Shown: in pieces, positions 1 through 8,872 of the stretch | Layout: each line of letters opens with the position of its first letter | Numbering within the stretch: position 1 is the first letter of the stretch | Origin: Streptomyces filipinensis | Lineage (GTDB): Bacteria > Actinomycetota > Actinomycetes > Streptomycetales > Streptomycetaceae | Assembly: GCF_014649495.1 (NCBI RefSeq) | Contig: NZ_BMTD01000002.1 | Span: 496,001 to 560,000, forward strand | Length of the DNA: 64,000 nucleotides | Reading direction: 5' to 3' | The notes under the pieces: generated by a model | What the model was told of the DNA's origin: nothing | The model's input: only the letters and a program-made list of their open reading frames with translations | The model's database searches: none | Program-made: the position numbers and the translations under genes

Positions 1-347
1 ACCGGCGCGGGGTCGCCTCCTCGCTCACCCAGATCGGTGACGTCCGGCAGCTCGATTTCATTCGCGCGTTCGATCAGGTCGTCGCGGAAACCGCCCAGGA
101 CCGGGACGCCGACCAGCTGTTGCCGAAGGCCGTCCGTACCTATTGCGCCATCATTTCCCATCATCTGGGATCCATCGAAAGGTTCGAGCCCGCGGTGGCG
201 AAGAAACTGAAATCCATGAGTGCCGCCGCCCTGCGGCGCATGCCGCAGGACGTGCTGGACGAGGCGCTGGACTCCATGGACCTCCAGCGCGCCACCAAGC
301 TGCGCCGGCTGCGCCGCCGTCCCGCCGCCGCGGGGGCCGCCGCGTGA
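1..347 (+). CDS. C-terminal part of a CDS, probably a glycosyltransferase (5' end outside the window)
   Basis: An open frame runs from the first complete codon at 3 to TGA at 345-347, so about 114 C-terminal residues are visible. The tail is helical and very basic, ending in an Arg-rich stretch and then Ala/Gly. No catalytic motif is visible here. The stop overlaps the GTG of the next gene (GTGA), so the two are translationally coupled. The neighbour is a polysialyltransferase-type enzyme, and such genes in Streptomyces usually follow a family 2 glycosyltransferase. That identity is inferred from context only. Confidence 0.75.
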   Translation, partial: RRGVASSLTQIGDVRQLDFIRAFDQVVAETAQDRDADQLLPKAVRTYCAIISHHLGSIERFEPAVAKKLKSMSAAALRRMPQDVLDEALDSMDLQRATKLRRLRRRPAAAGAAA

Positions 348-1678
348 CCACGCAGATCTTCCAGGCGTCGACGCTGTACGGCACGGCCACGCTGGCCGCC
401 GCACTGGACTCCGGCTGCTTCCGCCCGGCCGACCGGCGGATCCTGCTGGTCTGCAACAACGCGGCCACGCCCGAGACCACGCCCCCGCTGGACGAGGCGC
501 CCGGCTTCGAGAAGCTGCGCGACCGCTTCGACGACGTGATCTCGTACAACGAGACGATCTTCCCGTTCCATCCGGGTGGCTGGGCGCCCCGCGGGGACGA
601 TCTGCCGCTCTGGGAGCGTTTCCTGCGCCACGAGTGGCGGCTGGGCCACGACGACGTGGCGTTGGCGGTCGAGTCGATCCAGGTCAACCCGTCCCTGGCG
701 CTCGCGCAGATCTTCACCGGCGCCCCGGTGACGGTCTACGCCGACGGCCTGATGAGCTACGGCCCCACCCGTAACAAGATCGACCCGCTGGTCGGCACCC
801 GCGTGGACCGGGTGCTGCACCTGGACCTGGTGCCCGGCCTGAAGCCGCTGCTGCTCACCGAGTTCGGCGTGCCCGGCGAGATCGTGCCGACGGCCGCCTT
901 CACCAAGGTGCTCGCCGAACTCGCCCCCAGCGGAGACGGGTTGCCTCGGATCGAGGAGCCCGCGCTGCTGCTCGGCCAGTACCTGTCGGCACTGGACATC
1001 CTCACCGCCGAGCAGGAGGAGAACCTGCATGTGCGGATGCTGAGGGGCGCGGCGGCGCTCGGCCACACCCAGGTGGTGTTCAAGCCGCACCCCTCCGCGC
1101 CGGCCCGCTTCACCCGCCTGCTGGAGCGGGAGGCGGAGCAGCTGAAGGTCGAGCTGACGGTGCTCGACACGCCGGTCCTCGCCGAGGTGCTGTACCAGCG
1201 GATGCGTCCCGCGCTGGTCGTCGGCTGCTTCTCCACCGCCCTGCTCACGGCGCGGGCGCTGTACGGCCTGCCGGTCGCCCGGATCGGCACCGAGGCGCTG
1301 CTGGAGCGGCTGACGCCGTACGAGAACAGCAACCGGGTGCCGGTGACCATCGCGGACGCGCTGCTGCCCGACCTCGGCGACCGTGCCGCGGTCACCGGGC
1401 AGCGCTCCGGCATGGACGTCGAGGCGCTCGGCGCGCTGATCCGCGCGGTGGGCTTCGCGATGCAGCCGAAGATCTACCCGCGGCTTCGCCCGCAGGCCGA
1501 GAGCTGGCTCGCACGGCACCTGAACCCGCACACCATGCGCTACTTCAAGCGCCGGCGACTGTCCTCACTGGCCCTGCCCGGCGGGGTGCCCGCCCAGCTG
1601 GCGTTCATCCCGCGCAACGCGACGGTCCGCCGGGTGGCCCGCAAGGCGCGCAGCCTGCGCAACTCCGTACGCCGGTGA
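344..1678 (+). CDS. alpha-2,8-polysialyltransferase family protein
   Basis: 444 residues from a GTG that overlaps the upstream stop by four bases. The open frame extends further upstream, but that part lies antiparallel in meaning to the preceding CDS and is not protein-like. Three short motifs of bacterial sialyltransferases can be placed: an acidic-acidic-Gly-type motif (ADG, residues 133-135), the HP motif (KPHP, 247-250) and a Ser/Thr motif (CFST, 295-298). These form the donor-binding site in GT38/GT52-type enzymes. The protein probably transfers sugar in a cell-wall or capsular glycopolymer pathway on the inner face of the membrane. The basic C-terminus could aid membrane binding. The donor sugar cannot be read from sequence; in actinomycetes it need not be sialic acid. 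Confidence 0.82.
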   Translation: MTTQIFQASTLYGTATLAAALDSGCFRPADRRILLVCNNAATPETTPPLDEAPGFEKLRDRFDDVISYNETIFPFHPGGWAPRGDDLPLWERFLRHEWRLGHDDVALAVESIQVNPSLALAQIFTGAPVTVYADGLMSYGPTRNKIDPLVGTRVDRVLHLDLVPGLKPLLLTEFGVPGEIVPTAAFTKVLAELAPSGDGLPRIEEPALLLGQYLSALDILTAEQEENLHVRMLRGAAALGHTQVVFKPHPSAPARFTRLLEREAEQLKVELTVLDTPVLAEVLYQRMRPALVVGCFSTALLTARALYGLPVARIGTEALLERLTPYENSNRVPVTIADALLPDLGDRAAVTGQRSGMDVEALGALIRAVGFAMQPKIYPRLRPQAESWLARHLNPHTMRYFKRRRLSSLALPGGVPAQLAFIPRNATVRRVARKARSLRNSVRR

Positions 1679-1695
1679 GGACACGACGGTGAGGA

Positions 1696-1722
1696 GGGGT
1701 GGGCCCGGCGCGGGCCCACCCC
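1696..1722 (+). terminator. GC-rich hairpin after the polysialyltransferase gene
   Basis: A 12-bp perfect stem (1696-1707 with 1711-1722) closes a three-base loop 18 bases past the stop codon. There is no T-tract, as is common for Streptomyces terminators. Confidence 0.6.
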
Positions 1723-1824
1723 CTCCCGTTCACCCGGATGTCAGCTCAACTACCCGCCCATGACGGCTACTTTCACACAAAATGATGAGGTGATCTATTT
1801 TCGTTCGGGTAGGCGCTGAACACC

Positions 1825-2955
1825 ATGGCCGCTTCCTCCCCCGCCCTCGCCTCCGTTCCCGCACCCTCCGCCGCCGGAACGACCCCCGCCTCCAGACCTC
1901 GAAGCCGTCTGCTCGCCCTGGACGGCCTGCGGCTCGTCGCCGCCCTGATGGTCTGCCTGTACCACTACACCGGTCGCGGTGGCCCGGTCTCCGCGTCCTG
2001 GCACGGCAGCCCGGACCACCTCTTCCCGGCCCTGTCCCGGGCGGCCGTCTACGGCAATTTCGGTGTGCAGTTCTTCTTCGTCATCAGCGGTTTCGTGATC
2101 TGCATGAGCAGCTGGGGCCGCACCCTCGGTGACTTCTTCCGCTCCCGGGTCGCCCGCCTGTATCCCGCGTACTGGGTCGCGCTCGTCCTCGTCACCGGGG
2201 CGTCCCTGGCGCTGCCGGTGGTCGTCCACGCGGTCCGGCTGGACGAGTTCCTCGTCAACCTGACGATGCTGCAGCAGCCGATGGGCGCGACCCGGGTCCT
2301 GGGCGTGTGCTGGACGCTCTGGGTAGAGGTCCGCTTCTACGTGCTGTTCGCGCTGCTGGTGGTCCTGCCCGGGGTGACCTACCGCCGGGTGGTGCTGTTC
2401 GCCTGCGTGTGGACGGCGGCGGCCGTGCTGTGCTCCTCGTCGCGCGACGACCTGCTGAACCAGGTGGTCATGCCCGACTACGCGCCCTTCTTCGTCGGCG
2501 GTCTGGCGCTGTACCTGATCCACCGCTTCGGCAGCGACCTGCTCGCGTGGGGCATCGTCGCGATGTCCTGGCTGCTGGCCCAGAGCGAGGCCACCCGCGG
2601 GCTGTGGGGCCCGCACCCGCACCGGGACCCCTATGTCGTCATCCTGATCGTCACCGCCGCCTACGGGGCCGTCGCCGCCGTGGCCCTGGGCTGGACGCGG
2701 TGGGCGTCCTGGCCCTGGCTGGTCACGGCCGGCGCGCTGACCTACCCGTTCTACCTGGTCCACGAGCACCTCGGCTGGTTCGTCATCCGGGTGCTGCACC
2801 GGGGGCTCGGCCTGCCCGCGTGGGCGACGCTCGTGACCACCGTGCTCGGCATGCTCGTGCTGGCCTGGCTGATCCACCGGTTCGTGGAGAGGCCGCTCGG
2901 GCCGCGGCTGAAGCGGGCCCTGAAGAAGACCCGCGGGCTCCCCGCCGTCAGCTGA
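1825..2955 (+). CDS. acyltransferase 3 family membrane protein
   Basis: 376 residues with about ten hydrophobic segments. It carries the hallmarks of the acyltransferase 3 (OafA/NodX-like) family: LDGLR followed by a segment ending in a conserved His (CLYHY, about residue 53), FFVISGF near residue 88, and RLYPAYW after the third segment. Members O-acylate extracytoplasmic sugars or small molecules. Its position after the polysialyltransferase gene suggests that it modifies a surface glycan, although a terminator hairpin and a 146-base AT-richer gap indicate separate transcription. It converges on the TetR gene and overlaps its 3' end by eight bases. The substrate is unknown. Confidence 0.88.
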   Translation: MAASSPALASVPAPSAAGTTPASRPRSRLLALDGLRLVAALMVCLYHYTGRGGPVSASWHGSPDHLFPALSRAAVYGNFGVQFFFVISGFVICMSSWGRTLGDFFRSRVARLYPAYWVALVLVTGASLALPVVVHAVRLDEFLVNLTMLQQPMGATRVLGVCWTLWVEVRFYVLFALLVVLPGVTYRRVVLFACVWTAAAVLCSSSRDDLLNQVVMPDYAPFFVGGLALYLIHRFGSDLLAWGIVAMSWLLAQSEATRGLWGPHPHRDPYVVILIVTAAYGAVAAVALGWTRWASWPWLVTAGALTYPFYLVHEHLGWFVIRVLHRGLGLPAWATLVTTVLGMLVLAWLIHRFVERPLGPRLKRALKKTRGLPAVS

Positions 2956-3598
2956 TCCCGTACCGCGCCCCGACGCCCGCGACCACCAGCGCCAGCCCCT
3001 CCTCGAACTGCTCGTCGTAGCCGTCGAAGAGCAGCGGTCCGGCCTGCGCGGCGAGCGGGTACCCGGCCATCCGCCGGGCGCGTTCCCCGACGTCGTACCC
3101 CTCCCGCCGCTCGCCCGGGAGGGGCTCGACGCCCTGCTCCTCGGTGACGAAGCCGATGGTGTACGCGCTGGCGGTACGGCCCGCGTGGACCGCCTGGGCG
3201 AGGGTGAAGCCGGCGTCCGTGAGCAGGCGCAGGTTCGCTTCCAGCTCGCCGGCGTGGTCCGTGCCCGTGAAGCGTGAACCGCTGAACACCTTCGCCCCGT
3301 CCCGGTAGCCGAGCAGCGCGGCCCGCAGCGCGCGGTTCGTCTTCAGCAACCGCTGCTGCCAGGTGTCGGCGGGATCGAGCGCGAGACCGGCGGCCATCCG
3401 CCGGTACATCTCGGTCGCCATCTCGTCCAGCAGCGCCTGCTTGTCCTTGAAGTGCCAGTACAGCGCGGGCGCCTTGACGTCCAGCTCCCTGGCGATGGCA
3501 CGCAGGGTCAGGCCGTCCAGGCCGACCTCGTTCAGCAGGCGCAACGCGGTGTCGGCGACACGGCGGCGGTCCAGGGGCGTGCGTTTCTCGGGGCTCAC
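2948..3598 (-). CDS. TetR family transcriptional regulator with TetR-type C-terminal domain
   Basis: 216 residues from GTG at 3598; longer in-frame extensions would run across the operators. The N-terminal helix-turn-helix lies at about residues 25-45 (LTLRAIARELDVKAPALYWH), with a Trp-His recognition helix as in tetracycline-repressor-class proteins. The C-terminal half fits the TetR_C_1 ligand-binding fold. The gene is divergent from a flavin monooxygenase, and the 71-base gap holds two identical 15-bp palindromes, so it very likely represses both itself and the monooxygenase until a ligand binds. The ligand is unknown. Confidence 0.9.
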   Translation of the reverse strand: MSPEKRTPLDRRRVADTALRLLNEVGLDGLTLRAIARELDVKAPALYWHFKDKQALLDEMATEMYRRMAAGLALDPADTWQQRLLKTNRALRAALLGYRDGAKVFSGSRFTGTDHAGELEANLRLLTDAGFTLAQAVHAGRTASAYTIGFVTEEQGVEPLPGERREGYDVGERARRMAGYPLAAQAGPLLFDGYDEQFEEGLALVVAGVGARYGIS

Positions 3599-3607
3599 AC
3601 TTGACAG

Positions 3608-3622
3608 CTTAACAGCGTTAAG
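3608..3622. promoter_or_regulatory. TetR operator, copy 1
   Basis: CTTAAC-AGC-GTTAAG, a perfect inverted repeat with a 3-base centre, lying 10 bases upstream of the TetR start. The 6-3-6 geometry resembles the classical tet operator. Confidence 0.75.
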
Positions 3623-3644
3623 GGCACGCTCAGGGGCGTCGGCA

Positions 3645-3659
3645 CTTAACGATGTTAAG
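3645..3659. promoter_or_regulatory. TetR operator, copy 2
   Basis: CTTAAC-GAT-GTTAAG has the same half-sites as copy 1; the centres are 37 bp apart. It runs into the AAGGAG ribosome binding site (3657-3662) of the monooxygenase, so bound repressor would block that gene directly. Confidence 0.75.
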
Positions 3660-3669
3660 GAGAATCGTG

Positions 3670-5040
3670 ATGGATGTCCTGATCGTGGGCGCGGGTCCGA
3701 CCGGTCTGACCCTCGGCATAGACCTCGCCCGGCGCGGGGTGGACGCACTGGTGGTGGAGCGGGCCGAGGGCCTGTTCCCCGGCTCGCGCGGCAAGGGGAT
3801 CCAGCCGCGCACCCAGGAGGTCTTCGACGACCTGGGCGTGCGGGAGGCGATCCGGGCGGCGGGCGGCCCGTACCCGGCGCGGATGATCTGGAAGGACGGC
3901 GAGCGGATCGGCGAACAGCCCATGTTCGACGCCATCGAGGCGGACGAGGGCACCCCGTACACCGACCCGCTGATGGTCGCGCAGTGGCGCACCCAGGAGG
4001 TGCTGTACGCGCGGCTCGCCGAGCTCGGCGGCAAGGTGGCCTTCGGACGCGAGGTGACCGGCCTCGAACAGGACGCGGACGGCGTGACCGTGCGGTGCGC
4101 CGACGGTACGACCACCCGCGCCCGGTACGTCGTCGCGGCCGACGGCGGCCGGTCGGCCGTGCGGCGCGCGCTGGGCGTCGGCATGGCCGGGGAGGCGGTC
4201 GACCCCGCGCCGTTCCTGGTGGCGGACGTACGGCTGACGGGCCTGGACCGCGACCACTGGCACACCTTCCCGCGCGCCGACGGCACCGGCGTGGGGCTGT
4301 GCCCGCTCGCCGGCACGGACGACTTCCAGGTACAGGCGCGCCTCGCGGAGGGCACCACGCCCGACCTGTCCCTGGACGGCATCCGGGCGCTGGTGGCCGC
4401 GTACACGCACCTGGACGCCGGGGACGTCACGGAGCTGCGCTGGGCCTCCGACTTCCGGCCGCGCACCGGCCTCGCGGACCGGTTCCGGGCGGACCGGGTC
4501 TTCCTCGCGGGCGACGCGGCGCACGTGCACTCCCCGGCCGGCGGGCAGGGCCTGAACACCAGCGTCCAGGACGCCTACAACCTGGGCTGGAAGCTGGGCG
4601 CGGTACTGCGCGGCGGGGCGCCAAAGGCGTTGCTGGACACCTACGAGGAGGAGCGCCGGGCGAACGCGGCGGCCATGCTGGACCTGTCGACGGGCGTGCA
4701 CCGCGGCGAGGTCCGGCGCGGGAGGTCGACCCTGCAGCTGGGGCTGGACTACCGGGAGTCGTCCCTCAGCGTGGAGACGCGTGAGAACCCGTCCGGCGTC
4801 CGGGCGGGCGACCGCGCCCCCGACGGCACGGTGTCCGGCGTCCGCCTCTTCGACGCGTTCCGGGGCCCCCACTGGACCCTGCTGGGCGCGCAGGCCCCTG
4901 CCCCCGGCGTGCGCGCGCTGCCGACGGCCCCGCGGTCATACGGACCGGGCGTCTTCCTGATCCGCCCGGACGGATACGTGGGCTGGGCGGGCGCCTCGTC
5001 CGAGGGGGTCGAGGCCTACCTGGCCGGGGTCGGCGTCTGA
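3670..5040 (+). CDS. FAD-dependent aromatic monooxygenase (PHBH/group A type)
   Basis: 456 residues. The ATG is chosen because AAGGAG sits seven bases upstream. The N-terminal Rossmann motif reads VGAGPTGL (residues 6-13). The GD motif with FAD ribityl contact (LAGDAAHVHSPAGGQGLN) lies near residue 280, as in para-hydroxybenzoate hydroxylase-like enzymes that hydroxylate aromatic polyketides or rifamycin. A short degenerate C-terminal region corresponds to the thioredoxin-like domain of these proteins. The divergent TetR gene and operators suggest induction by an aromatic compound, so detoxification or antibiotic modification is likely. The substrate is not predictable. Confidence 0.9.
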   Translation: MDVLIVGAGPTGLTLGIDLARRGVDALVVERAEGLFPGSRGKGIQPRTQEVFDDLGVREAIRAAGGPYPARMIWKDGERIGEQPMFDAIEADEGTPYTDPLMVAQWRTQEVLYARLAELGGKVAFGREVTGLEQDADGVTVRCADGTTTRARYVVAADGGRSAVRRALGVGMAGEAVDPAPFLVADVRLTGLDRDHWHTFPRADGTGVGLCPLAGTDDFQVQARLAEGTTPDLSLDGIRALVAAYTHLDAGDVTELRWASDFRPRTGLADRFRADRVFLAGDAAHVHSPAGGQGLNTSVQDAYNLGWKLGAVLRGGAPKALLDTYEEERRANAAAMLDLSTGVHRGEVRRGRSTLQLGLDYRESSLSVETRENPSGVRAGDRAPDGTVSGVRLFDAFRGPHWTLLGAQAPAPGVRALPTAPRSYGPGVFLIRPDGYVGWAGASSEGVEAYLAGVGV

Positions 5041-5075
5041 CCCCGCCCTACGCGCCGGGCACGGTGCGGCGGGCG

Positions 5076-5729
5076 CTACGCACTGGCCAGCGTCAGCTTC
5101 ACGGCGAACCCCAGGAACAACGCCCCGGCCGCCGAGGTGGCCGTGGCCGACAGCCTCTTGCGCCGCCGGAACGCGGCGGCGAGCCGCGTCCCGCCGAATA
5201 TCAGCGCGCTCAGATACAGGAAGCTGGCCAGCTGGGCGAACGCGCCGAGCACGACGAAGGACAGGGCCGGCCAGGCGTAGTGGGGGTCGACGAACTGGAC
5301 GAAGAAGGCGACGAAGAACAGGATCGCCTTCGGGTTGAAGAGGCTCACGACGAGCGCGCGCCGCAAGGGCCGCTCATCGGTGACCGCGGCGGCCCCGGCG
5401 GAGTCCTCCACGGCCCTCTCCCGCCGCGTCCGCCACATCTGCCAGGCGGCCCGCAGCATGCCGATGGCGAGCCAGGTCAGATATCCGGCACCGGCGTACT
5501 TCACGATCCCGAACAGCACGGCGTTGGCCTTCAGCAGCGAGGCGACCCCCGCGGCGGACAGCGTCATCAGCACGGTGTCACCGCACCACACCCCGGCGGC
5601 GGCGGTGTACCCGGCCCGCACACCGCGCCGGGCGGCCACGGAGAGCACGTACAGCGAATTGGGACCGGGCAGCAGCACGATCAGGATCAGGCCCGCGAGA
5701 TAGGTGGGGAGGTCGATGACACCGAACAT
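5076..5729 (-). CDS. leuE: LysE/LeuE family amino acid exporter
   Basis: 217 residues from ATG at 5729, close to the 212 of E. coli LeuE. The family motif LPGPN (about residues 19-23) follows the first membrane helix, and about six hydrophobic segments follow. NPKAILFF near residue 126 matches the second conserved region of LysE-type exporters. Its resemblance is closest to LeuE (leucine, isoleucine, methionine export), but specificity in actinomycetes is untested. It is transcribed away from the Roco gene, sharing a 137-base intergenic region. Confidence 0.85.
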   Translation of the reverse strand: MFGVIDLPTYLAGLILIVLLPGPNSLYVLSVAARRGVRAGYTAAAGVWCGDTVLMTLSAAGVASLLKANAVLFGIVKYAGAGYLTWLAIGMLRAAWQMWRTRRERAVEDSAGAAAVTDERPLRRALVVSLFNPKAILFFVAFFVQFVDPHYAWPALSFVVLGAFAQLASFLYLSALIFGGTRLAAAFRRRKRLSATATSAAGALFLGFAVKLTLASA

Positions 5730-5866
5730 GCACAGGAGTGTCGCACGGACGGACGAGGGGGCACGGATTCCCGGAATGTCCTGACCGCCGGGTGACGCGA
5801 TCCCTACGCTGTTCCTCAGGGGGCCGAGGGAGTCCCCCTGGTCAAGTACAGGGCGGGGCACGGGAA

Positions 5867-8857
5867 TTGGCTTCTGCGGACAACGGCATCGACGAGGCAC
5901 GTGCACGGATCACGGAGTGCCTAAGCAGGGGGAGCACGACACTCGACCTCTCCGGGCTCGGACTGACAGCGGTGCCGGAGGAGGTGCGCGAGCTGACTCG
6001 CCTGATCCAGCTCGAAGTGCAGTCGAACAGGCTCCACGCGCTGCCCGAGTGGATCGGTGACCTCACCCGACTCGAGTTCCTCTCGGCGGACCACAACGCG
6101 CTCGTCGCCGTGCCCGAGTCGATCGGCAGGCTCACCGAGCTCCGTGCGCTGGGTCTGGACTTCAACAAGCTGGTCGCGGTTCCGGACAGCCTCGGCAACC
6201 TGACCCGGCTGAAGGATCTGCGGCTCTACGGCAACCGCCTCTCCCACCTGCCCGAGACGCTCCGCAACCTCACCGAGCTCACCGTCCTCGCACTCGGCGA
6301 GAACCAGCTCGAATCCCTGCCGGCCTGGTTCACGGACCTCACCAGCCTCGAGACGGTCTGGCTGAGCGTCAACTTTCTGACCGCCCTCCCCGAAGACATC
6401 GGCCGCCTTGTCAGGCTCCGGCGCCTGGAACTGAGCGCGAACAGCCTCAGCGAACTTCCCAGGAGTCTGGGCGCCCTCCGGGAACTGACCGTTCTGGGAC
6501 TCCACGACAACCCCTTGACGAGCCCACCCCCCGAGGTGGTCGCCGCCGGTACCCAGGCAGTCGTCACCTTCCTCGCCGAGACCCAGGCCGACCCCGTCCG
6601 TCAGTGGTCGTCCAAGGTCGTCGTCGTCGGCGAGGGCCGCGTGGGCAAGACCTCGCTCCTGCGTGCCCTGCGCAACGAGGCCCACAACCCGAACGAGGAC
6701 AGCACCCACGGGCTCACCGTCGGCACCCTGGACATGCCGCATCCGCATCCCCCCGCCGGGGAGGACGTGACCATGCGGCTGAGCACCTGGGACTTCGGCG
6801 GCCAGGAGATCTACCACGCCACCCACCAGTTCTTCCTCACCGACCGCTCGCTCTTCCTGCTGCTGTGGGACGCGCAGATCGGCTGGGAGGGCAGCAAGCT
6901 GCACTACTGGCTCGACATGATCAAGGCCAGGGCGCCGCAGGCCCCCGTGGTGCTGGTCGCCACGCATCTCGGTCCCCGGCCCCCGGACCTGCCCCTGGAC
7001 GAGCTGCAGGAGACGTATCCGGGGCTGATCGTGGAGAGCCTCAGCGCGGACAGCGCGAGCGGTGTCGGTGTCGAGCAGGTGCGTGAGGTGATCCGCCAGC
7101 AGGTCGCCTGCCTCCCCCTGATGGGCGTGACCTGGCCGCGCACCTGGCTGCGGGCGGCGGACGCCGTACGGGCGTCCGTGAACAAGCACATCACACCGGA
7201 AGGCCTGAACGAGCTGCTCGCGACGGCCGGGGTGCGCGAGCCCTCGCACCAGGCCTCGCTCACCGCCGCGCTGCACAGCCTCGGCGATCTCCTCTACTAC
7301 CCGGACGACGAGGAACTGTGCGACCTCGTCGTCCTGCGCCCCCAGTGGCTGACGGCGTACATCAGCCGGGTGCTCGACTCCGAGGACGTCCTCAACGAGG
7401 GAGGCGTGTTCCACCACTCCTTCGGCGCCACGCTCTGGCAGGACGTCGAGCGGTCCATGCGGCGCCACCTGATCCGCATGATGGAGAACTTCGACCTCTC
7501 GTACCGGACCGAGGACCAGACCGCGAGCCTCGTGGTGGAACTGCTGCCCTGGAACCCGCCTCCGTACCAGGACGAGTGGAACTCCCCGGAGCGCCTCGGC
7601 CAGCGGGAGCTGCGGCTCCGGTACCGGCTGCACACGGTGCCCCCGGGCATCCCCACCTGGTTCATCGCCCGCGAGCACCGGTTCTCCACCCCCGTGCGCT
7701 GGCGTTCCGGGGCCCTGCTCAAGCATCCGGACGGGGTGCACGCCGCGCTGGTGACGGTGGACCGCCATGCGAAGACGGCGGAGTTGCGGGTGCGGGGCTC
7801 GTATCCGCACGACTTCTTCGCCGTGCTCAAGGACGGATTCGAGCAGACCCTCCAGCGCTACCCCGGCCTGGACATCACCCGCCTCGTGCCCTGCCCGTAC
7901 CGGTACCCGGACGGCCGCGCGTGCGCGCACGAGTTCCGGCACGAGCAGCTGCGGGCCCGGCTCGACCGCCGTCCTCCGCTGGAGACGATCGAGTGTCCGG
8001 AGCACCTGGAGAACGTCGAGGTCGCGTTCCTGCTGCAGGGCATCGAGCGGCCGGCCGCCGACCGGTCCGAACAGATGACGCGCCAGGTCCTGGAGCGGCT
8101 CGACCGGATGGAGATCATCGGGCAGCGCCGGCACGCCGAGGTGCGGGACGGGATCGAGCAGGCCCGGGCCGAGGTGTCGGCGATGGTGGCCGAGCAGCAG
8201 CGGGGCTTCCTCGCGCTGCTGCGCCGCGAACAGAGCCAGCAGGAGGCGATCTGCCCCAGTGTGGTCTGGGTGCGCCGGGTGTCGCGCCGTGCGGCGGGAC
8301 ACCGGTTGCGCCCCGGGGACGTCTTCCAGCTGCACCTGTGCTGCGAGGCGCCCGGCGAGTGGCATCTGCTGGAGGGAGCCGAGCCGTACGAGCTGCCCGC
8401 GAACTCGAAGTTCACCAAGGTCGTGCTGCCGTACGTGCACCAGTCGCTCAAGGTGCTCAAGTACGTCGTCCCCGTCTTCGGCGCGGCCGTCGGAGCGGTG
8501 TCCGAGGATCTGAGCAAGGTGATGAAGGACGACCTGGAGCTGATGAAGGCGCTGCTCGACGCTCTTCCCGACGAGACCCGCCGGCAGCTGAGCGACCGGG
8601 AGTCACGCTCCACCGTGCTGGCGACGGACCATGCCGAGTTCCGGCAGATGTACGCCCTGCTCAAGCAGCTCGATCCGGAGGAGCGCTGGGCCGGCCTGAA
8701 CAAGGTCGTCACTCCCGAGGGCCCGACCTACTGGCTGTGCCGGGAACACGCGCGCTTCTACCAGCAGGGCGTACTGGGCGCGGGCACCGGGCACGAAGCC
8801 GTCAGGCTGCCGTCCCAGCCGGGCGGTCCCGGCGCCCTGTCCCGGCAGCAGACCTGA
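5867..8857 (+). CDS. Roco family protein: leucine-rich repeats, Roc GTPase and COR domain
   Basis: 996 residues from a TTG chosen where protein-like sequence begins; in-frame GTG codons at 5738 and 5792 would add a low-quality extension over the leuE start region. About nine 23-residue leucine-rich repeats of the LP-x2-(I/L)-x2-L-x2-L type fill residues 25-225. A Ras-like GTPase follows: P-loop GEGRVGKTS (255-263), switch II DFGGQE (309-314), and a degenerate base-recognition motif VATHLG (about 364-369) where Roc domains usually have THxD. The COR region follows to about 700. Beyond it are Cys/His pairs (CPCPYRYPDGRACAH and IECPEH, about 668-715) that could bind zinc, a coiled coil (about 725-800), and a C-terminal region with a hydrophobic stretch (about 865-885) and no named family I recognise. 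Roco proteins are GTP-controlled dimers; bacterial roles are mostly unknown. It stands alone between leuE and the mutase. Confidence 0.9.
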   Translation: MASADNGIDEARARITECLSRGSTTLDLSGLGLTAVPEEVRELTRLIQLEVQSNRLHALPEWIGDLTRLEFLSADHNALVAVPESIGRLTELRALGLDFNKLVAVPDSLGNLTRLKDLRLYGNRLSHLPETLRNLTELTVLALGENQLESLPAWFTDLTSLETVWLSVNFLTALPEDIGRLVRLRRLELSANSLSELPRSLGALRELTVLGLHDNPLTSPPPEVVAAGTQAVVTFLAETQADPVRQWSSKVVVVGEGRVGKTSLLRALRNEAHNPNEDSTHGLTVGTLDMPHPHPPAGEDVTMRLSTWDFGGQEIYHATHQFFLTDRSLFLLLWDAQIGWEGSKLHYWLDMIKARAPQAPVVLVATHLGPRPPDLPLDELQETYPGLIVESLSADSASGVGVEQVREVIRQQVACLPLMGVTWPRTWLRAADAVRASVNKHITPEGLNELLATAGVREPSHQASLTAALHSLGDLLYYPDDEELCDLVVLRPQWLTAYISRVLDSEDVLNEGGVFHHSFGATLWQDVERSMRRHLIRMMENFDLSYRTEDQTASLVVELLPWNPPPYQDEWNSPERLGQRELRLRYRLHTVPPGIPTWFIAREHRFSTPVRWRSGALLKHPDGVHAALVTVDRHAKTAELRVRGSYPHDFFAVLKDGFEQTLQRYPGLDITRLVPCPYRYPDGRACAHEFRHEQLRARLDRRPPLETIECPEHLENVEVAFLLQGIERPAADRSEQMTRQVLERLDRMEIIGQRRHAEVRDGIEQARAEVSAMVAEQQRGFLALLRREQSQQEAICPSVVWVRRVSRRAAGHRLRPGDVFQLHLCCEAPGEWHLLEGAEPYELPANSKFTKVVLPYVHQSLKVLKYVVPVFGAAVGAVSEDLSKVMKDDLELMKALLDALPDETRRQLSDRESRSTVLATDHAEFRQMYALLKQLDPEERWAGLNKVVTPEGPTYWLCREHARFYQQGVLGAGTGHEAVRLPSQPGGPGALSRQQT

Positions 8858-8872
8858 GGCGGGGGGGGAGGC

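Noticed and set aside
3601..3606. TTGACA as a -35 for the monooxygenase
   Set aside because: No -10-like hexamer lies 16 to 18 bases downstream; kept only as background to the operators.
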